From Eubacteriales Family XIII. Incertae Sedis bacterium (lineage in GTDB: Bacteria; Bacillota; Clostridia; Peptostreptococcales; Anaerovoracaceae): a stretch of DNA of 5,815 nt. Positions 5,602-5,815 of the stretch are shown piece by piece. Location: positions 1 through 5,815 of the forward strand of contig JAISGB010000120.1 of assembly GCA_031263335.1 (NCBI GenBank), written 5' to 3'. The translations under genes and the position numbers were made by a program. The notes beneath the pieces were generated by a model. That model was not told the DNA's origin. It saw nothing but the letters and a program-made list of their open reading frames with translations, and did not search any database. Numbering within the stretch: the stretch's first letter is position 1; every line of letters begins with the position of its first letter.

Positions 5602-5688
5602 GATGCAAGAGGATTTTACGAAAAGGAATGTCTGAACACCGGAGCTGATTGAATACAGGTAGATTATCGACAATAGTGCCAAACAGCA

Positions 5689-5722
5689 AAGAGCGGCTTC
5701 GATGAGCCGCTCTTGTTTTCTT
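5689..5722 (+). terminator. Intrinsic terminator between convergent genes
   Basis: AAGAGCGGCT (5689-5698) pairs with AGCCGCTCTT (5705-5714) over 10 bases around a 6-base loop, followed by GTTTTCTT on the + strand. It would end the operon transcript that includes the URO-D-like gene. Read on the - strand, the stem is followed by TGCTGTTT and lies 31 bases past the stop of the convergent M23 gene. It may therefore serve both directions, with the + direction stronger. Confidence 0.85.
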
Positions 5723-5745
5723 GATTTACGTGGGAATCGTGTCCG

Positions 5746-5815
5746 TTACAGGTATCCCAAGGGATTCTGCGCGACGCCGTTCACGCGCACCTCGAAATGA
5801 AGATGGTTGCCTGAC
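5746..5815 (-). CDS. M23 (LytM-type) metallopeptidase, C-terminal end (cut by window edge)
   Basis: Read on the minus strand, the frame from the window edge to a TAA at 5748-5746 encodes SGNHLHFEVRVNGVAQNPLGYL. The HLHFEVRVNG run is the C-terminal signature of M23 zinc endopeptidases. The second histidine of H-x-H, here HLH, is a zinc ligand, and the ending NPLGYL is also typical. Such enzymes cut peptidoglycan cross-bridges or stem peptides and act outside the membrane. Only the last 22 residues are in view, so the rest of the catalytic domain, any signal peptide and any LysM or coiled-coil parts lie to the right. The gene is convergent with the TRAP operon, separated by the terminator, and probably unrelated in function. 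Confidence 0.85.
   Translation of the reverse strand, partial: SGNHLHFEVRVNGVAQNPLGYL

Larger units (their letters stand above)
5551..5652 (+). pseudogene. Probable relic of a DUF1016/YhcG-type PDDEXK nuclease gene
   Basis: In the same frame as the preceding gene but after its stop, the sequence encodes DGQTLSDRLSWSHY directly followed by IDARGFYEKECLNTG and a TGA at 5650-5652. The L-S-W-S-H-Y block followed by an A-R-x-F-Y-x-x-E segment is the signature I know from the DUF1016 N-terminal domain of YhcG-type nucleases. There the two blocks are separated by roughly 8 more residues, so an internal deletion is suggested. The usual next element (a W-S-V-R-E-L-x-R-Q-I type run) is absent in frame. 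A weak echo (PEL, then IIDNS at 5663-5677) appears in the next frame, broken by a stop at 5660-5662. There is no start codon and no downstream nuclease domain. The identification is from memory of the motif, without a search. Confidence 0.5.

Noticed and set aside
5498..5689. 63-codon - strand frame starting with TTG at the terminator
   Set aside because: Its start lies in the terminator stem without a ribosome binding site, and it runs into the 3' end of the URO-D-like gene. The opposite strand explains the sequence better as a gene relic.
1..5815. tRNA or rRNA genes, CRISPR arrays, insertion sequences, replication origin
   Set aside because: No cloverleaf, spaced direct repeats, transposase motif or origin-type box cluster was seen on either strand.

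Overview
The window looks like a GC-rich chromosome segment from an anaerobic member of the Firmicutes (Clostridia-like). The grounds are strong purine-rich GGAGG-type ribosome binding sites, a Gram-positive-style lipoprotein signal (LAAC followed by a G/D/T-rich linker) on the solute-binding protein, and a URO-D-superfamily protein of a subtype I associate with anaerobic Firmicutes. No taxonomic marker is present, so this is inference.

Layout, left to right. (1) Positions 1-230 hold the C-terminal end of a LysR-type regulator on the + strand, cut by the window edge. (2) Tail to tail with it, 19 bases away, is a complete and clearly paralogous LysR regulator on the - strand (1170 down to 250). 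(3) Positions 1171-1400 are a divergent control region. It contains two ATTC-N7-GAAT (T-N11-A) LysR-type boxes, a good sigma-A-type promoter for the rightward operon, an extended -10 for the lysR gene and a roughly 100-base structured leader. (4) dctQ, dctM and dctP (1401-4452) encode a complete tripartite TRAP transporter: small membrane subunit, large membrane subunit and lipoprotein binding protein. (5) A 12-bp GC-rich hairpin without a U tract separates dctP from a URO-D-superfamily gene (4543-5532), which probably belongs to the same operon. (6) Positions 5533-5688 are non-coding and lower in GC. They hold a perfect 25-bp palindrome, a possible promoter, and what I read as a decayed fragment of a DUF1016/YhcG-type PDDEXK nuclease gene. 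(7) A strong intrinsic terminator (5689-5722) lies between the operon and a convergent gene on the - strand. Only the last residues of that gene are visible (5746-5815); they match the C-terminus of M23 (LytM-type) peptidoglycan endopeptidases.

Working model: the LysR protein senses a small molecule and activates dctQMP plus the URO-D-like gene. The TRAP system takes up a substrate, most likely a carboxylate because the conserved binding-protein arginine context (KVRA) is present. The URO-D-like protein then acts on that substrate or a derivative. The substrate cannot be named from the sequence. The URO-D-like protein is neither a HemE nor a typical corrinoid methyltransferase, because the expected HxC zinc-ligand motif reads HHGDS. 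The transporter plus this noncanonical enzyme under a LysR switch is the best candidate here for an undescribed catabolic system.
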